A DNA stretch of 64,000 nucleotides from Vibrio penaeicida (GCF_002933855.1 NZ_BFAQ01000013.1:186001-250000), one strand, 5' to 3'. Shown: positions 18,975 through 28,441, counted from the first letter of the stretch. Numbers and translations: made by a program. The notes: a model not told the origin generated them from the letters alone.

Positions 18975-19451
18975 CTAGCAAACCGCTTTTACAGATAGTA
19001 CCAATTCAAATACAGCCATTGGCTCCTCAGCATGTAAGGTTGGGCAAATGGCTGTAATCGTCACCGACTTGTTCACCCGCTTACCCGTTTGAAAAGTTTC
19101 ATCCAACATTTCATCAATCAAATTTCCGTCATGACATAAGAAATGCACGTCGCCTTCTGGTCGCTTCAGAAATTCTCCTTTCACACCTTTAAATGCTAGC
19201 GACACTTTTCCTCCTCGCTCTTGTGCTTTACCCATCGCCATAAATCCACCAGCAACGTCAGCCCCTATCGCCAACGCTCCAAAATACATGCTATTGAGGT
19301 GATTTTTTGTTCTTTTCTTGAGCGGAATTCTAACTTCAACGGTTTTCTCATTTAATACAAGAATTTTGGGTCTACATAGCCAAATAAGCGGAACCTTAAA
19401 AAATCCGAACGTGCTCAAGTAAAAATTTGCTTTTTGTATCGCAGAAAACAT
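18975..19451 (-). CDS. DUF4442 hotdog-fold protein, putative acyl-CoA thioesterase
   Basis: This protein of 158 residues resembles the DUF4442/YiiD C-terminal hotdog family. The central helix motif is NHLNSMYFGALAIGADVAGG, in which the N-H/N and E/D positions of hotdog thioesterases can be matched. A strand-rich C-terminus ends in VFELVLSVKA. Such proteins hydrolyse or bind acyl thioesters in the cytoplasm; the substrate is unknown here. The promoter region contains a near-perfect FadR operator 20 bases before the ATG, which ties it to fatty-acid metabolism and recalls FadR-controlled FadM of E. coli. No strong ribosome site is visible. Confidence 0.8.
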   Translation of the reverse strand: MFSAIQKANFYLSTFGFFKVPLIWLCRPKILVLNEKTVEVRIPLKKRTKNHLNSMYFGALAIGADVAGGFMAMGKAQERGGKVSLAFKGVKGEFLKRPEGDVHFLCHDGNLIDEMLDETFQTGKRVNKSVTITAICPTLHAEEPMAVFELVLSVKAVC

Positions 19452-19470
19452 TGGAGAAACCCGTAGAAAA

Positions 19471-19487
19471 AACTAGTCTGACCAGTT
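19471..19487 (-). promoter_or_regulatory. Predicted FadR operator
   Basis: The minus strand reads AACTGGTCAGACTAGTT. The FadR consensus, as I know it, is AACTGGTC-N-GAC-N2-GTT. All defined positions match, and the two 8-base halves differ by one base. It lies 20-36 bases upstream of the thioesterase ATG, where binding would block transcription. Confidence 0.65.
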
Positions 19488-19785
19488 AAAAATACAATAG
19501 GAGAATTGTCAATGGGTTGTAATGAATGTTAATAGTGCGATCGCGCAAAAACTGCTTTATACCTAAAAACGTGACACTGTTACGCTTACTATGAGATCAA
19601 CTCTTGCCATACCATCACGTCAAAATAATCAAACACAATGTCAAGAACGATGTACAGTTGAGGACGATTTTCAAAGGTATTTAGGATTGAAAGGTAAGTT
19701 TTTGTTCATATGAATAAATGCGTGTTTATTCCCTATGTATTTTCCGTTATCTTAACCGTTTTGCAGTATAACTACAGGCGTGCAC

Positions 19786-20847
19786 ATGCCCTTAAAGACA
19801 GACGAATTAAGAACTCAGCCTCTGGGCCCAATGCCCACTCCTGCAGAGCTGGTTCAAGCTCACCCTCTCACGGATGACGTTGCCGAGCGAATCGAACAGT
19901 CTCGTCGACAAATTGAAGCCATTTTAGCGGGTGAGGATAACCGGCTACTGGCAATTGTTGGCCCTTGCTCAGTTCATGATACCGAGGCAGCGCTAGATTA
20001 CGCGAGACGCCTAAGCGCCATTCAAGATAAGTATAAAGATGAACTTTTCATTGTAATGCGCACCTACTTTGAGAAACCTCGTACGGTTGTGGGTTGGAAA
20101 GGTTTGATAACCGATCCCAACCTTGATGGTTCTTATGCTTTAGAAACGGGTTTAAATAAAGCAAGAAAATTGCTGCTAGACATTAACAAGCTAGGCTTGG
20201 CTACAGCAACAGAATTTCTTGACATGATTACAGGTCAATACATAGCAGACCTTATTACATGGGGCGCAATTGGCGCTCGAACTACTGAATCACAAATTCA
20301 CCGCGAAATGGCTTCTGCACTATCTTGTCCTGTCGGATTCAAAAACGGCACAAACGGTAACGTTAAGATAGCGATTGATGCCATTCGAGCATCCAAAGCT
20401 TCTCATTATTTTTACTCTCCAGACAAAAATGGTCGTATGACGGTTTATCGCACTTCCGGTAACCCTTACGGGCACGTTATTCTTAGAGGTGGAGACAAAG
20501 GACCGAATTTCGATTCGGATTCCGTTGCTGAAGCATGCGTGCAACTTAGCAGTTTCGATTTACCGCAAAAGCTTGTTGTTGATTTTAGCCACGCTAACTG
20601 CCAAAAACAGCATCGCAAACAGCTGGAGGTAGCTGAAGACATTTGTCAGCAAATACGTTCTGGTTCTGATTCCGTTGCTGGAATTATGGCTGAAAGTTTC
20701 ATTCTTGAAGGTAATCAGCCAATGAACGACATTACTTCACTTACCTATGGTCAGTCGATCACCGACCCATGTTTAAGCTGGGAGCACACAGTCGAGATGT
20801 TAGATATGCTGGCTGAAGCCATAAAAACACGATCAGACAAAGGATAA
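19786..20847 (+). CDS. aroH: DAHP synthase, Trp-type (AroH-like)
   Basis: This protein of 353 residues is a class I 3-deoxy-D-arabino-heptulosonate-7-phosphate synthase, the first step of the shikimate pathway. The sequence follows the Trp-sensitive AroH isozyme far more closely than AroF or AroG, for example TDELRT near the start, [20 protein letters not shown] and [19 protein letters not shown]. Metal and substrate residues are present in [23 protein letters not shown] and MAESF. The ATG at 19786 is preferred over the GTG at 19780 because AGG lies upstream at suitable distance and MPLKTDELR aligns with MNRTDELR. It stands 5 bases upstream of yajQ, so the two may share a transcript. Confidence 0.94.
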   Translation: MPLKTDELRTQPLGPMPTPAELVQAHPLTDDVAERIEQSRRQIEAILAGEDNRLLAIVGPCSVHDTEAALDYARRLSAIQDKYKDELFIVMRTYFEKPRTVVGWKGLITDPNLDGSYALETGLNKARKLLLDINKLGLATATEFLDMITGQYIADLITWGAIGARTTESQIHREMASALSCPVGFKNGTNGNVKIAIDAIRASKASHYFYSPDKNGRMTVYRTSGNPYGHVILRGGDKGPNFDSDSVAEACVQLSSFDLPQKLVVDFSHANCQKQHRKQLEVAEDICQQIRSGSDSVAGIMAESFILEGNQPMNDITSLTYGQSITDPCLSWEHTVEMLDMLAEAIKTRSDKG

Positions 20848-20852
20848 TTCTT

Positions 20853-21335
20853 ATGCCTTCTTTTGACATTATTTCTGAAGTCGACACAGTTGAACTTCGT
20901 AACGCTGTCGATAATGCCAATCGCGAGCTTTCAACTCGCTTCGATTTTCGAGGTGTTGAAGCCAACTTTGAATTTAAAGACGAAACTGTAAAGCTCCATG
21001 CTGAAGCCGAGTTTCAATTGAAGCAAATGAGGGATATCCTGCGCGGAAACCTGACTAAGCGTGGTGTGGATGTCAATTCCATGGACTCCCAAAAAGCTGA
21101 TGCCTCAGGAAAAAGCTGGAACCAGGTCGTACTGTTCAAGCAAGGTATTGATAAGGAAATGGCTAAGAAAGTTGTGAAAACAATTAAGGATGCCAAGCTC
21201 AAAGTTCAAGCCGCAGTGCAAGGCGAAAAAGTACGCGTTACTGGTAAAAAACGAGACGACTTACAATCTGTTATAGCTTTACTAAAGCAATCTGAATTGG
21301 GTCAACCTTTTCAGTATGAGAACTTCCGCGATTAA
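20853..21335 (+). CDS. yajQ: YajQ family nucleotide-binding protein
   Basis: This protein of 160 residues is full length and begins [22 protein letters not shown]. The family hallmark [17 protein letters not shown] is present, as is the two-fold ferredoxin-like arrangement that ends in [14 protein letters not shown]. Related proteins bind cyclic di-GMP and, in Xanthomonas, act with a transcription factor; here the role is inferred only from the family. It begins 5 bases after aroH and is followed by a good terminator, so the pair may be one transcript. This is not a pairing I recognise as functionally linked. Confidence 0.95.
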   Translation: MPSFDIISEVDTVELRNAVDNANRELSTRFDFRGVEANFEFKDETVKLHAEAEFQLKQMRDILRGNLTKRGVDVNSMDSQKADASGKSWNQVVLFKQGIDKEMAKKVVKTIKDAKLKVQAAVQGEKVRVTGKKRDDLQSVIALLKQSELGQPFQYENFRD

Positions 21336-21415
21336 TGTTCATAAATCTATTGAGATATATTTCGTAATTTCGATAGGTTAGCTAGGGTTTGATTGCTTTA
21401 AACGAGGCACATTAT

Positions 21416-21447
21416 AAAAGGCTTCAATTGCGAAGCCTTTCTTATTT
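21416..21447 (+). terminator. Rho-independent terminator after yajQ
   Basis: The stem AAGGCTTC / GAAGCCTT, with a 6-base loop and flanking A and T tracts, ends in TCTTATTT. It lies about 80 bases after the yajQ stop. Confidence 0.8.
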
Positions 21448-21491
21448 ACTCACTTTTACCGAATTGGACAATTTGTTGTCCCAAGTTCAGG

Positions 21492-22436
21492 TTAGTTAAT
21501 ACCTGCAACTTCAATAATTCGGTGGTTTTGAGCAAGTAATTTAAGCTCTGGATTATGCTGCTCACCCTTGGGGAAAAATACAACAACTCTCTGAGGAGAT
21601 ACTTTAGGGTCGGACAATCTTGCCGACAACTCTGCATAGCTTTTATAGCTCTCTCTCTCAGCGTCTCTTCGGCAAAGATCAATAAATTCAAATGGACAAT
21701 CTTTGTGGGCAAGCACGAGTTCAGCTTCTTGCATAAACCTTAAGCCTTTGATTGACATAAGCTCAACGTCATCGCTAAATTCGAGCCAAGTGAGTGAACC
21801 ACTTTCAAAGTCAGTATCTTTCAAACGCGCTTCATATAGATTTTCAAGATAAGCCCTGTCCTGCACAGATTCGATATTTGGGTCAGAAAAGAACGCTTCC
21901 CAAAACTTTCTTCTTTCATCCACTGAAGGGAGAATCTCTTTAATGCTGTTTCTTTTTGATGAAGCAAACTCGGCAAGAAGACCAATATTCTGCGAAAGAA
22001 TCGATTCAAGCTTTTCTCGAATATTTCGAACCAACACGGGAGATGCGCCGCCGCTCGAAATCGCAATTTGAATACGACCACGGTTTATCATTGAAGGCGT
22101 GATGAAATCACAATATGGTTGGTCGTCGACAACATTAACCATAATACCTTTACTCTTGGCATCAGCATGGACTTTGTGGTTCAACTCGGGGTTATCTGTT
22201 GTTGCCCAAACTTGGACGTAATCCTGCATCATATCTGGGCTATAAAAAGCTTTAACCCAATGGCATTTTTCTTCTTCTACCAGTTTTCCTAGAAACGGTT
22301 CTATTTTAGGGGAAACAATTGTAACGTCGGCTCCTGCCCGAAGCAGCGAGTCAACCTTTCTAGATGCAACCTCTCCCCCTCCGATTACCAATACAGGCTT
22401 GTGATTTAAGTCAAAAAATAACGGGAAATATCGCAT
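21492..22436 (-). CDS. Siroheme synthase-like protein: precorrin-2 dehydrogenase domain with divergent C-terminus
   Basis: This protein of 314 residues has an N-terminal CysG/Met8-type NAD-binding domain: the dinucleotide motif VLVIGGGEVASRKVDSLL, then ATTDNPELNHKV, and VNVVDDQPYCDFITPSMINRG. These convert precorrin-2 to sirohydrochlorin and siroheme. The dimerisation domain follows to about residue 205. In CysG a ~240-residue uroporphyrinogen-III methyltransferase would come next. Here only ~110 residues remain, with a faint resemblance (VELMSIKGLRFMQEAELVLAH, VVFFPKGEQ), so methylation must come from another enzyme. The ATG at 22436 is chosen because AAAGGA lies just before it. Confidence 0.85.
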   Translation of the reverse strand: MRYFPLFFDLNHKPVLVIGGGEVASRKVDSLLRAGADVTIVSPKIEPFLGKLVEEEKCHWVKAFYSPDMMQDYVQVWATTDNPELNHKVHADAKSKGIMVNVVDDQPYCDFITPSMINRGRIQIAISSGGASPVLVRNIREKLESILSQNIGLLAEFASSKRNSIKEILPSVDERRKFWEAFFSDPNIESVQDRAYLENLYEARLKDTDFESGSLTWLEFSDDVELMSIKGLRFMQEAELVLAHKDCPFEFIDLCRRDAERESYKSYAELSARLSDPKVSPQRVVVFFPKGEQHNPELKLLAQNHRIIEVAGIN

Positions 22437-22882
22437 CCTATTCCTTTGTTGCAATTATCTTGTTTCCGTAATACTAACAAAAAGGGGGCACTAGGGACAT
22501 CAGGTTAAGAAACCTCCAGAGATCATCATTCAAATTTCCTCCTATTGTGAGACATATCATCTGGTATTTATTTTGATAGCAATATCAATGGCTAAATAGT
22601 GACCTTTTGCAGAACTTAAAACTCTGCAGCACTATTTTGTAGCGCCGTTGCACTATTTACATTCGTATTACATTTCGTCATTCTAATTACGTTCGGTTCT
22701 GTGATTGCACTCAAAAATTCTTTTAAATTAACAATTTGAGAAATCCCAGATCCTTTCCTACGCTTATAAATAGCTGTATGAATAGAGTGCCGTACTTCTT
22801 TCATAACAGCACAAAATACTAACACAACTAAACGTAAACCAATTTCGATTGGTATTGCATGGATGATACAGGAAGGATTCAA
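22437..22882. other. Intergenic region before aapJ
   Basis: This gap of about 446 bases holds no gene I can support. It must contain the divergent promoters of the siroheme synthase-like gene and aapJ. A small hairpin, ACCAAT-TTCG-ATTGGT (22838-22853), lies about 20 bases before the aapJ ribosome site. No clear sigma-54 or sigma-70 promoter was found. Confidence 0.5.
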
Positions 22883-23911
22883 ATGGCGAAGAAACTCACT
22901 ATTCTTGCTTCAGTAGTCGCTGCTTCAACCGCTATGATGGCAACTTCTGCTTTTGCAGCAGATGGTACGTTGGATAAAGTGAAGTCGAAAGGCTTCCTTC
23001 AGTGCGGGGTAAGTACTGGTCTACCAGGTTTCTCTAACCCTAACTCAAAAGGTGAATGGGAAGGTATTGACGTAGAGTACTGTCAAGCACTTGCCGCTGC
23101 TGTTTTAGGTGATAAATCAAAAGTTAAATATGTTCCTCTGACTGCAAAAGAGCGTTTCACCGCACTTCAATCTGGTGAAATCGACGTTCTATCTCGTAAC
23201 ACAACTTGGACTCTGCATCGTGATACTGCACTTGGTCTGAACTTTGTCGGCGTAAACTACTACGATGGTCAAGGTTTCATGGTTAAAAAAGACCTAGGTT
23301 TAAGTAGTGCGAAAGAGCTAGACGGAGCTTCCGTTTGTGTTCAATCAGGTACGACTACCGAGTTAAACCTTGCAGACTACTTCCGCAACCAAGGCATGTC
23401 CTATAAGCCAGTTGTATTTGATACAGCAGCTCAAACATCCAAGGGTTTCGATTCAGGTCGCTGTGACGTACTGACTACAGACCAATCTGGTTTATATGCA
23501 CTTCGCCTAAACTTGAAAGATCCGGCGTCTGCAGTCGTACTTCCTGAAATCATTTCTAAAGAGCCACTAGGTCCTGTAGTGCGTCAAGGGGACGATGTGT
23601 GGTTTAACATCGCGAAGTGGACGCTTAACACCATGATCAATGCCGAAGAATACGGTATTTCCTCTAAAAATGCAGACCAAATGCTGAAATCTAAGGATCC
23701 GAACATCAAGCGTATTCTTGGCGTTGATGGTCCTAAAGGTAAAGGTCTAGGTTTGGCTGACGATTGGGGCTACCAAGTTGTCAAACAAGTCGGTAACTAC
23801 GGTGAAAGCTTTGAAAGAACTGTAGGTGCAGGTTCTCCGCTACAAATTTCTCGTGGCGTGAATGCACTATGGAATGCTGGCGGTTTCATGTACGCGCCAC
23901 CAATCCGATAA
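22883..23911 (+). CDS. aapJ: General L-amino acid ABC transporter, periplasmic binding protein
   Basis: This protein of 342 residues has a signal peptide (MAKKLTILASVVAASTAMMA...AFA). The family 3 solute-binding fold is typical of AapJ/BztA: GFLQCGVSTGLPGFSNPN near the mature N-terminus, VNYYDGQGFMVKK, and VCVQSGTTTELNLADYF. It captures a broad range of L-amino acids in the periplasm and delivers them to AapQM. The ATG at 22883 follows AGGAAGG at ideal spacing, and the in-frame ATG 24 bases upstream is not needed. A stem-loop after the stop, before aapQ, fits the usual higher expression of the binding protein. Confidence 0.95.
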   Translation: MAKKLTILASVVAASTAMMATSAFAADGTLDKVKSKGFLQCGVSTGLPGFSNPNSKGEWEGIDVEYCQALAAAVLGDKSKVKYVPLTAKERFTALQSGEIDVLSRNTTWTLHRDTALGLNFVGVNYYDGQGFMVKKDLGLSSAKELDGASVCVQSGTTTELNLADYFRNQGMSYKPVVFDTAAQTSKGFDSGRCDVLTTDQSGLYALRLNLKDPASAVVLPEIISKEPLGPVVRQGDDVWFNIAKWTLNTMINAEEYGISSKNADQMLKSKDPNIKRILGVDGPKGKGLGLADDWGYQVVKQVGNYGESFERTVGAGSPLQISRGVNALWNAGGFMYAPPIR

Positions 23912-23937
23912 GCTATTGATTAGTATAATCAAATAAA

Positions 23938-23959
23938 AAGGGCGGTGTATGCCGCCCTT
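23938..23959 (+). terminator. Hairpin between aapJ and aapQ, probable attenuator
   Basis: The 8-bp GC-rich stem AAGGGCGG / CCGCCCTT with a 6-base loop is followed by only a weak T tract (CGCTT). It may stabilise the aapJ message or stop part of the transcripts. Confidence 0.65.
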
Positions 23960-24002
23960 CGCTTACCTAGATTTAGCTACATGGATTTGAGGTTATAGCT
24001 GT

Positions 24003-25205
24003 ATGCAACCTACTGATAAAAAAGTGTCTGGCTCGGGTAAACCGGCACAGAGCACAAATCTTCTATATAATCCTACGTTTCGTTCAATTGTGTTTCAGAT
24101 TATTGCTGTTGCAGCATTGGCGAGTTTTTTATACACCATTGTCAACAACGCTTTGAGCAATCTTGACGCTCGTGGCATTGCCACTGGATTTGACTTTCTT
24201 TCTCAAGAAGCAGGCTTTGGGATTGGCCTAACTCTGATTGAGTATGATGAAACCTTTTCCTATGGTAGAACCTTTGTTATCGGTCTACTCAATACTGCAT
24301 TGGTTTCTGTATTGGGGATAATTGTAGCAACTTTTCTTGGGTTCTTTGTTGGTATAGCTAGGCTATCCAGCAACTGGTTAGTCAGCCGTATGGCGGCTGT
24401 ATACATTGAAGTTTTCCGTAACGTTCCCCTACTCCTGCAAATTTTCTTTTGGTACTTTGCGGTGTTACAAGCTTTGCCTTCACCAAGACAAAGCCTTAGC
24501 TTAGGCGAATCTATTTTCCTTAACGTGCGTGGGCTATATTTGCCAAGCCCCGTTTTTGAGGAAGGGAGTGGAATCATATTTGTTGCACTTATTGCCGCCG
24601 TCATTGCTTCGGTCGTGATCAGTATTTGGGCAGGCAACAAACAAAAACTTACTGGCCAGCAAACACCTGTTGCGCTAATTAGCATTGGCTTGATTGTTGG
24701 TTTGCCATTTATCGCTTACCTTCTTGCCGGCATGCCTATTAGCACAAATTATCCTGAGCTTAAGGGATTCAATTTTCGTGGAGGTATCTCCATTCTTCCT
24801 GAGTTAGCCGCATTATTGATTGCATTAAGTGTTTACACAGCATCCTTTATTGCAGAGATTGTCCGATCTGGTATTAATGCCGTTAACCACGGGCAAACAG
24901 AAGCAGCAATGGCCTTAGGCTTACCTCGTGCGAAGACATTGAAATTGGTTGTGATTCCACAAGCGTTGCGAATCATCATCCCACCACTCACTAGCCAATA
25001 CCTTAACTTAACTAAGAACTCATCACTTGCGATGGCAATAGGTTATCCAGATCTTGTATCTGTGTTTGCCGGAACGACATTGAACCAAACGGGTCAAGCA
25101 ATCGAAATTATCGCAATGACAATGGGTGTTTACCTCACTTTAAGTTTGGTGACATCTGCTCTGATGAACATTTATAATCGCAAAGTGGCATTGGTGGAGA
25201 GATAG
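24003..25205 (+). CDS. aapQ: Amino acid ABC transporter permease AapQ
   Basis: This protein of 400 residues is a HisM/HisQ-type permease of the long AapQ class, with about eight hydrophobic helices. An N-terminal helix near residue 30 is followed by a periplasmic segment. The EAA loop, for contact with the ATPase, reads GQTEAAMALGLPRAKTLKLVVIPQALRI. Its stop is one base from the AapM start, so the permease pair is translated together. It should sit in the inner membrane as a heterodimer with AapM. Confidence 0.95.
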   Translation: MQPTDKKVSGSGKPAQSTNLLYNPTFRSIVFQIIAVAALASFLYTIVNNALSNLDARGIATGFDFLSQEAGFGIGLTLIEYDETFSYGRTFVIGLLNTALVSVLGIIVATFLGFFVGIARLSSNWLVSRMAAVYIEVFRNVPLLLQIFFWYFAVLQALPSPRQSLSLGESIFLNVRGLYLPSPVFEEGSGIIFVALIAAVIASVVISIWAGNKQKLTGQQTPVALISIGLIVGLPFIAYLLAGMPISTNYPELKGFNFRGGISILPELAALLIALSVYTASFIAEIVRSGINAVNHGQTEAAMALGLPRAKTLKLVVIPQALRIIIPPLTSQYLNLTKNSSLAMAIGYPDLVSVFAGTTLNQTGQAIEIIAMTMGVYLTLSLVTSALMNIYNRKVALVER

Positions 25206-25206
25206 T

Positions 25207-26304
25207 ATGACGCAACATCAATTTCAACCAGATCTCCCACCACCGGCTAATACTGTAGGTATTGTTGGCTGGATGAGAAAAAATCTATTCAATGGTCCTG
25301 TAAACTCTGTTGTTACTTTGATTCTTGGTTACATTACATTGATGGCAACTTGGAACATTATTGACTGGGGTTTTCTATCTGCAGATTGGGTAGGTACAAC
25401 ACGAGAAGATTGTTCAAGAGAAGGAGCATGCTGGGTATTCATCAGTGTACGATGGGATCAGTTCATGTTCGGATTCTACCCTGCTGAAGAGTTATGGCGA
25501 CCGCAACTGTTCTTCGCAACGCTTGCCATTTTTGTTGGTTTACTAGCCTATGAAGGCACACCGAAAAGAACGTGGATTTGGCTATTCTTCGTCAATATTT
25601 ACCCATTTTTAGCCGCAGGGCTTTTGTACGGTGGTGTTTTTGGCTTAGAAGTTGTCGACACGCATAAATGGGGTGGTCTACTTGTAACTCTAATCATCGC
25701 ACTCGTCGGTATTATTGTCTCTCTCCCTATTGGGGTTGCGCTCGCGCTGGGTCGACGCTCCGAGATGCCAATCATACGCAGCCTGTGTACTGTCTATATC
25801 GAAGTTTGGCGTGGCGTGCCATTGATTACCGTCCTGTTCATGGCATCGGTTATGTTGCCTTTGTTCCTTTCTGAAGGCTCAGAGACAGATAAGCTGCTTC
25901 GCGCTCTTATCGGTGTAGTCATGTTTAGTGCGGCTTACATGGCAGAGGTGATTCGTGGTGGTTTACAAGCTATTCCAAAAGGACAGTATGAAGCAGCAGA
26001 CGCTTTAGGCTTGTCATACTGGAAAAAAATGGGCTTAATCATTTTACCGCAAGCCTTAAAAATTACGATTCCATCGATTGTTAATACTTTCATAGGGCTA
26101 TTTAAAGATACCAGTTTGGTACTAATTATTGGTATGTTTGACGTACTCGGTATTGGTCAAGCTGCAAACACAGACCCCGAGTGGTTGGGCTTTGCAACTG
26201 AAAGTTATGTATTTGTCGCGTTAGTGTTCTGGGTGTTCTGCTTTGGTATGTCGAGGTATTCGATATGGCTTGAGAACAAACTTCATACCGGTCACAAACG
26301 ATAA
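25207..26304 (+). CDS. aapM: Amino acid ABC transporter permease AapM
   Basis: This protein of 365 residues is the second inner-membrane permease. It begins with a cytoplasmic tail (QFQPDLPPPANTVGIVGWMR) and contains about eight helices. The EAA loop reads GQYEAADALGLSYWKKMGLIILPQALKI. A cysteine pair (EDCSREGACW) in the predicted periplasmic loop near residues 66-72 matches what is seen in other AapM proteins. It follows aapQ without a gap and precedes aapP by 22 bases, forming one operon with aapJ. Confidence 0.95.
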   Translation: MTQHQFQPDLPPPANTVGIVGWMRKNLFNGPVNSVVTLILGYITLMATWNIIDWGFLSADWVGTTREDCSREGACWVFISVRWDQFMFGFYPAEELWRPQLFFATLAIFVGLLAYEGTPKRTWIWLFFVNIYPFLAAGLLYGGVFGLEVVDTHKWGGLLVTLIIALVGIIVSLPIGVALALGRRSEMPIIRSLCTVYIEVWRGVPLITVLFMASVMLPLFLSEGSETDKLLRALIGVVMFSAAYMAEVIRGGLQAIPKGQYEAADALGLSYWKKMGLIILPQALKITIPSIVNTFIGLFKDTSLVLIIGMFDVLGIGQAANTDPEWLGFATESYVFVALVFWVFCFGMSRYSIWLENKLHTGHKR

Positions 26305-26326
26305 TTAACAGGTTCAAGGACGTATT

Positions 26327-27076
26327 ATGACGCAACAAGAAGATTACATGATCCAGTTAACGGACATGAACAAGTGGTACGGTGAATTTCACGTACTAAA
26401 GAACATCAATTTGAACGTGAAGAAAGGCGAAAAAATCGTCATATGTGGCCCTTCAGGTTCGGGTAAATCAACGATGATCCGTTGTATTAACCGTTTAGAA
26501 GAGCACCAAAAAGGTCAAATCGTTGTTTCAGGCACTGAACTCACAGAAGATTTGAAAAACATCGAAGCGGTTCGTCGCGAAGTTGGTATGTGCTTCCAGC
26601 ATTTCAACCTATTCCCTCACCTAACGGTTTTGGAAAATTGTACGCTTGCTCCTATCTGGGTAAAGAAAATGCCTAAAGAGGAAGCAGAAGCCATCGCAAT
26701 GAAATACTTGGAGCGCGTTAAGATCCCTGATCAAGCTGATAAGTTTCCGGGCCAACTTTCTGGTGGTCAGCAGCAACGTGTAGCCATAGCCCGCTCACTT
26801 TGTATGAGCCCTCAAGTTATGTTGTTTGATGAACCAACATCCGCTCTCGACCCTGAAATGGTGCGTGAAGTACTAGATGTAATGGTCGAACTGGCGGGTG
26901 AAGGGATGACTATGCTGTGTGTGACACACGAGATGGGCTTTGCTAAAGAAGTTGCTGATCGCGTTATCTTTATGGATGCTGGTGAAATCATCGAAGAAAA
27001 CAACCCAGTCGATTTCTTTGAAAACCCACAATCAGACAGAACACAGAATTTCTTGAGTCAAATACTGCACCACTGA
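26327..27076 (+). CDS. aapP: Amino acid ABC transporter ATPase AapP
   Basis: This protein of 249 residues is a polar amino-acid type ABC ATPase. Walker A is GPSGSGKST, the signature is [16 protein letters not shown], Walker B is [13 protein letters not shown] and the H-loop is [15 protein letters not shown]. The A-loop tyrosine is in [11 protein letters not shown]. It powers AapQM from the cytoplasmic side. The ATG at 26327 follows AAGGA at good spacing; the in-frame ATG at 26348 is less likely. It is the last gene of the operon, closed by a strong terminator. Confidence 0.96.
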   Translation: MTQQEDYMIQLTDMNKWYGEFHVLKNINLNVKKGEKIVICGPSGSGKSTMIRCINRLEEHQKGQIVVSGTELTEDLKNIEAVRREVGMCFQHFNLFPHLTVLENCTLAPIWVKKMPKEEAEAIAMKYLERVKIPDQADKFPGQLSGGQQQRVAIARSLCMSPQVMLFDEPTSALDPEMVREVLDVMVELAGEGMTMLCVTHEMGFAKEVADRVIFMDAGEIIEENNPVDFFENPQSDRTQNFLSQILHH

Positions 27077-27108
27077 GTTGGATTAGCCTTGAAATCTGAT
27101 GTGATTTT

Positions 27109-27138
27109 GAAAGGTGGCTTTGCCACCTTTCTCTTTTT
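27109..27138 (+). terminator. Rho-independent terminator after aapP
   Basis: A perfect 10-bp stem, GAAAGGTGGC / GCCACCTTTC with a TTT loop, is followed by TCTTTTT. Confidence 0.95.
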
Positions 27139-27259
27139 AGAGAATTCCAAACAATGAAATACTAAGTATCTAACCGCACAGTAACAATATGTTACAAACG
27201 GTTTAATACATATCTCTTTATTTTTCGTACCATTTTTTAGACATAGATTGCTTACAGCC

Positions 27260-27290
27260 CTTGATTTTTGGAACTTTAAGCGCCATAAAT
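27260..27290 (+). promoter_or_regulatory. Possible heat-shock (sigma-32) promoter of yccA
   Basis: CCCTTGATT and CGCCATAAAT are separated by about 14 bases, resembling the sigma-32 pattern CTTGAA-N13-15-CCCCAT. It lies ~37 bases upstream of the yccA ATG. The -10 match is imperfect, so this is tentative. Confidence 0.3.
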
Positions 27291-27326
27291 GTCTTATAAA
27301 TAACTAGTCATACGACGAGGAACATT

Positions 27327-27989
27327 ATGAACGGTCCAATAGTATCAAATTCTCGCCACACCGAGAGTCTGATCCAAACCAACAAGGTATTGAGAAATAC
27401 CTACTTCCTACTTTCGCTTACTCTACTTTGGTCTGCTGGCGTTGCTGGCGTGTCAATGGCAATGAATCTTCCACATCCAGGAATCATCATTACCCTAGTA
27501 GGTTTTTACGGTCTTCTGTTCTTAACTGAAAAGAACAAAAATAACTCGATGGGTTTGGTGTTTACTTTCCTATTCACAGGCTTTATGGGCTACACACTTG
27601 GACCAATCTTAAATGCCTACATCGGTGCAGGCATGGGTGAGGCGATCGTTACTGCCCTTGGTGGTACAGCGTTGGCCTTTATTGGTGCATCTGCTTATGC
27701 AATGACAACTAAACGCGACCTTTCGATGCTAGGCGGCTTGATGCTGTCACTATTCGTCGTCCTTATTGGTGGCATGATTGCAAGTTTCTTCTTCCAATCG
27801 CCAATCTTAAGCCTCGCACTTAGCAGCTTGTTTATTGTTTTTTCCACAATGGCGATACTAATGACAACTCAAGGCATCATTCGTGGTGGTGAGACAAACT
27901 ACATTTCAGCAACCGTGACATTGTATGTGTCTATCTACAATATCTTCATCAGCTTGCTAAGTATCCTAGGCATTATGAACGACGATTAA
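27327..27989 (+). CDS. yccA: YccA, Bax inhibitor-1 family membrane protein
   Basis: This protein of 220 residues has seven hydrophobic helices after a short cytoplasmic N-terminus that contains [19 protein letters not shown]. It matches the TMBIM/Bax inhibitor-1 family member YccA. In E. coli YccA is an FtsH substrate that can inhibit FtsH and protect the SecY translocon. Acidic residues near the C-terminal helices that are typical of the pore are hard to place by eye. It is a single-gene unit with its own terminator, and a sigma-32-like promoter candidate lies upstream. The neighbours yccA, tusE, acyP and rlmI also cluster in E. coli. Confidence 0.93.
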   Translation: MNGPIVSNSRHTESLIQTNKVLRNTYFLLSLTLLWSAGVAGVSMAMNLPHPGIIITLVGFYGLLFLTEKNKNNSMGLVFTFLFTGFMGYTLGPILNAYIGAGMGEAIVTALGGTALAFIGASAYAMTTKRDLSMLGGLMLSLFVVLIGGMIASFFFQSPILSLALSSLFIVFSTMAILMTTQGIIRGGETNYISATVTLYVSIYNIFISLLSILGIMNDD

Positions 27990-28012
27990 GTTCTTCATAT
28001 TGCACTAATCGA

Positions 28013-28038
28013 AAACCCGGTTTCTACCGGGTTTTTTT
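28013..28038 (+). terminator. Rho-independent terminator after yccA
   Basis: The stem AAACCCGG / CCGGGTTT with a 6-base loop runs into seven consecutive T residues. Confidence 0.95.
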
Positions 28039-28104
28039 GTGCTTTAAAGTTTGTGTTAACTAAGATAATCTACGCCACCGTAATTTCTTCAGAGAATGAT
28101 GACG

Positions 28105-28434
28105 ATGATTGAACACCAAGGCAAAACAATTGAGACCGACGCTCAAGGGTATTTATGTAATCACACAGATTGGGATGAAGATCTAGTACCTATGCTGGCT
28201 GAAGCTGAAGGAATTGAGCTAACAGAAGCTCACTGGGAAGTCATTCGTTTCGTTCGTAAATTCTATGAAGAATTCAATACGTCCCCTGCTGTTCGTATGT
28301 TGGTAAAAGCGATAGAAAAAGAACATGGACCAGAAAAAGGGAATAGTAAGTACCTTTTTAAGCTTTTCCGCCAAGGTCCAGCCAAGCAGGCGACAAAGCT
28401 TGCGGGTCTACCTAAACCTGCAAAGTGCTTATAA
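28105..28434 (+). CDS. tusE: TusE, sulfur relay protein (DsrC family)
   Basis: This protein of 109 residues is the DsrC/TusE-type sulfur carrier that takes sulfur from TusBCD and hands it to MnmA for 2-thiolation of tRNA wobble uridine. The conserved C-terminus [11 protein letters not shown] has the penultimate sulfur-carrying cysteine, and [19 protein letters not shown] is diagnostic. Three in-frame ATGs lie close together. I chose the third (28105), because AGAGA is then about 9 bases away and [12 protein letters not shown] lines up residue for residue with E. coli MLIFEGKEIETD. It is convergent with acyP; the stop codons are 7 bases apart. Confidence 0.94.
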   Translation: MIEHQGKTIETDAQGYLCNHTDWDEDLVPMLAEAEGIELTEAHWEVIRFVRKFYEEFNTSPAVRMLVKAIEKEHGPEKGNSKYLFKLFRQGPAKQATKLAGLPKPAKCL

Positions 28435-28441
28435 TTATTTC

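Noticed and set aside
19740..19785. TrpR operator before aroH
   Set aside because: The stretch AGTATAACTACAGG resembles only part of a trp operator half-site. No palindrome of the GTACTAGTT type is seen.
22616..22882. Minus-strand open frame of 88 codons upstream of aapJ
   Set aside because: It overlaps the aapJ start and ribosome site, has no family resemblance, and its start has no ribosome site. It is taken as a chance frame.
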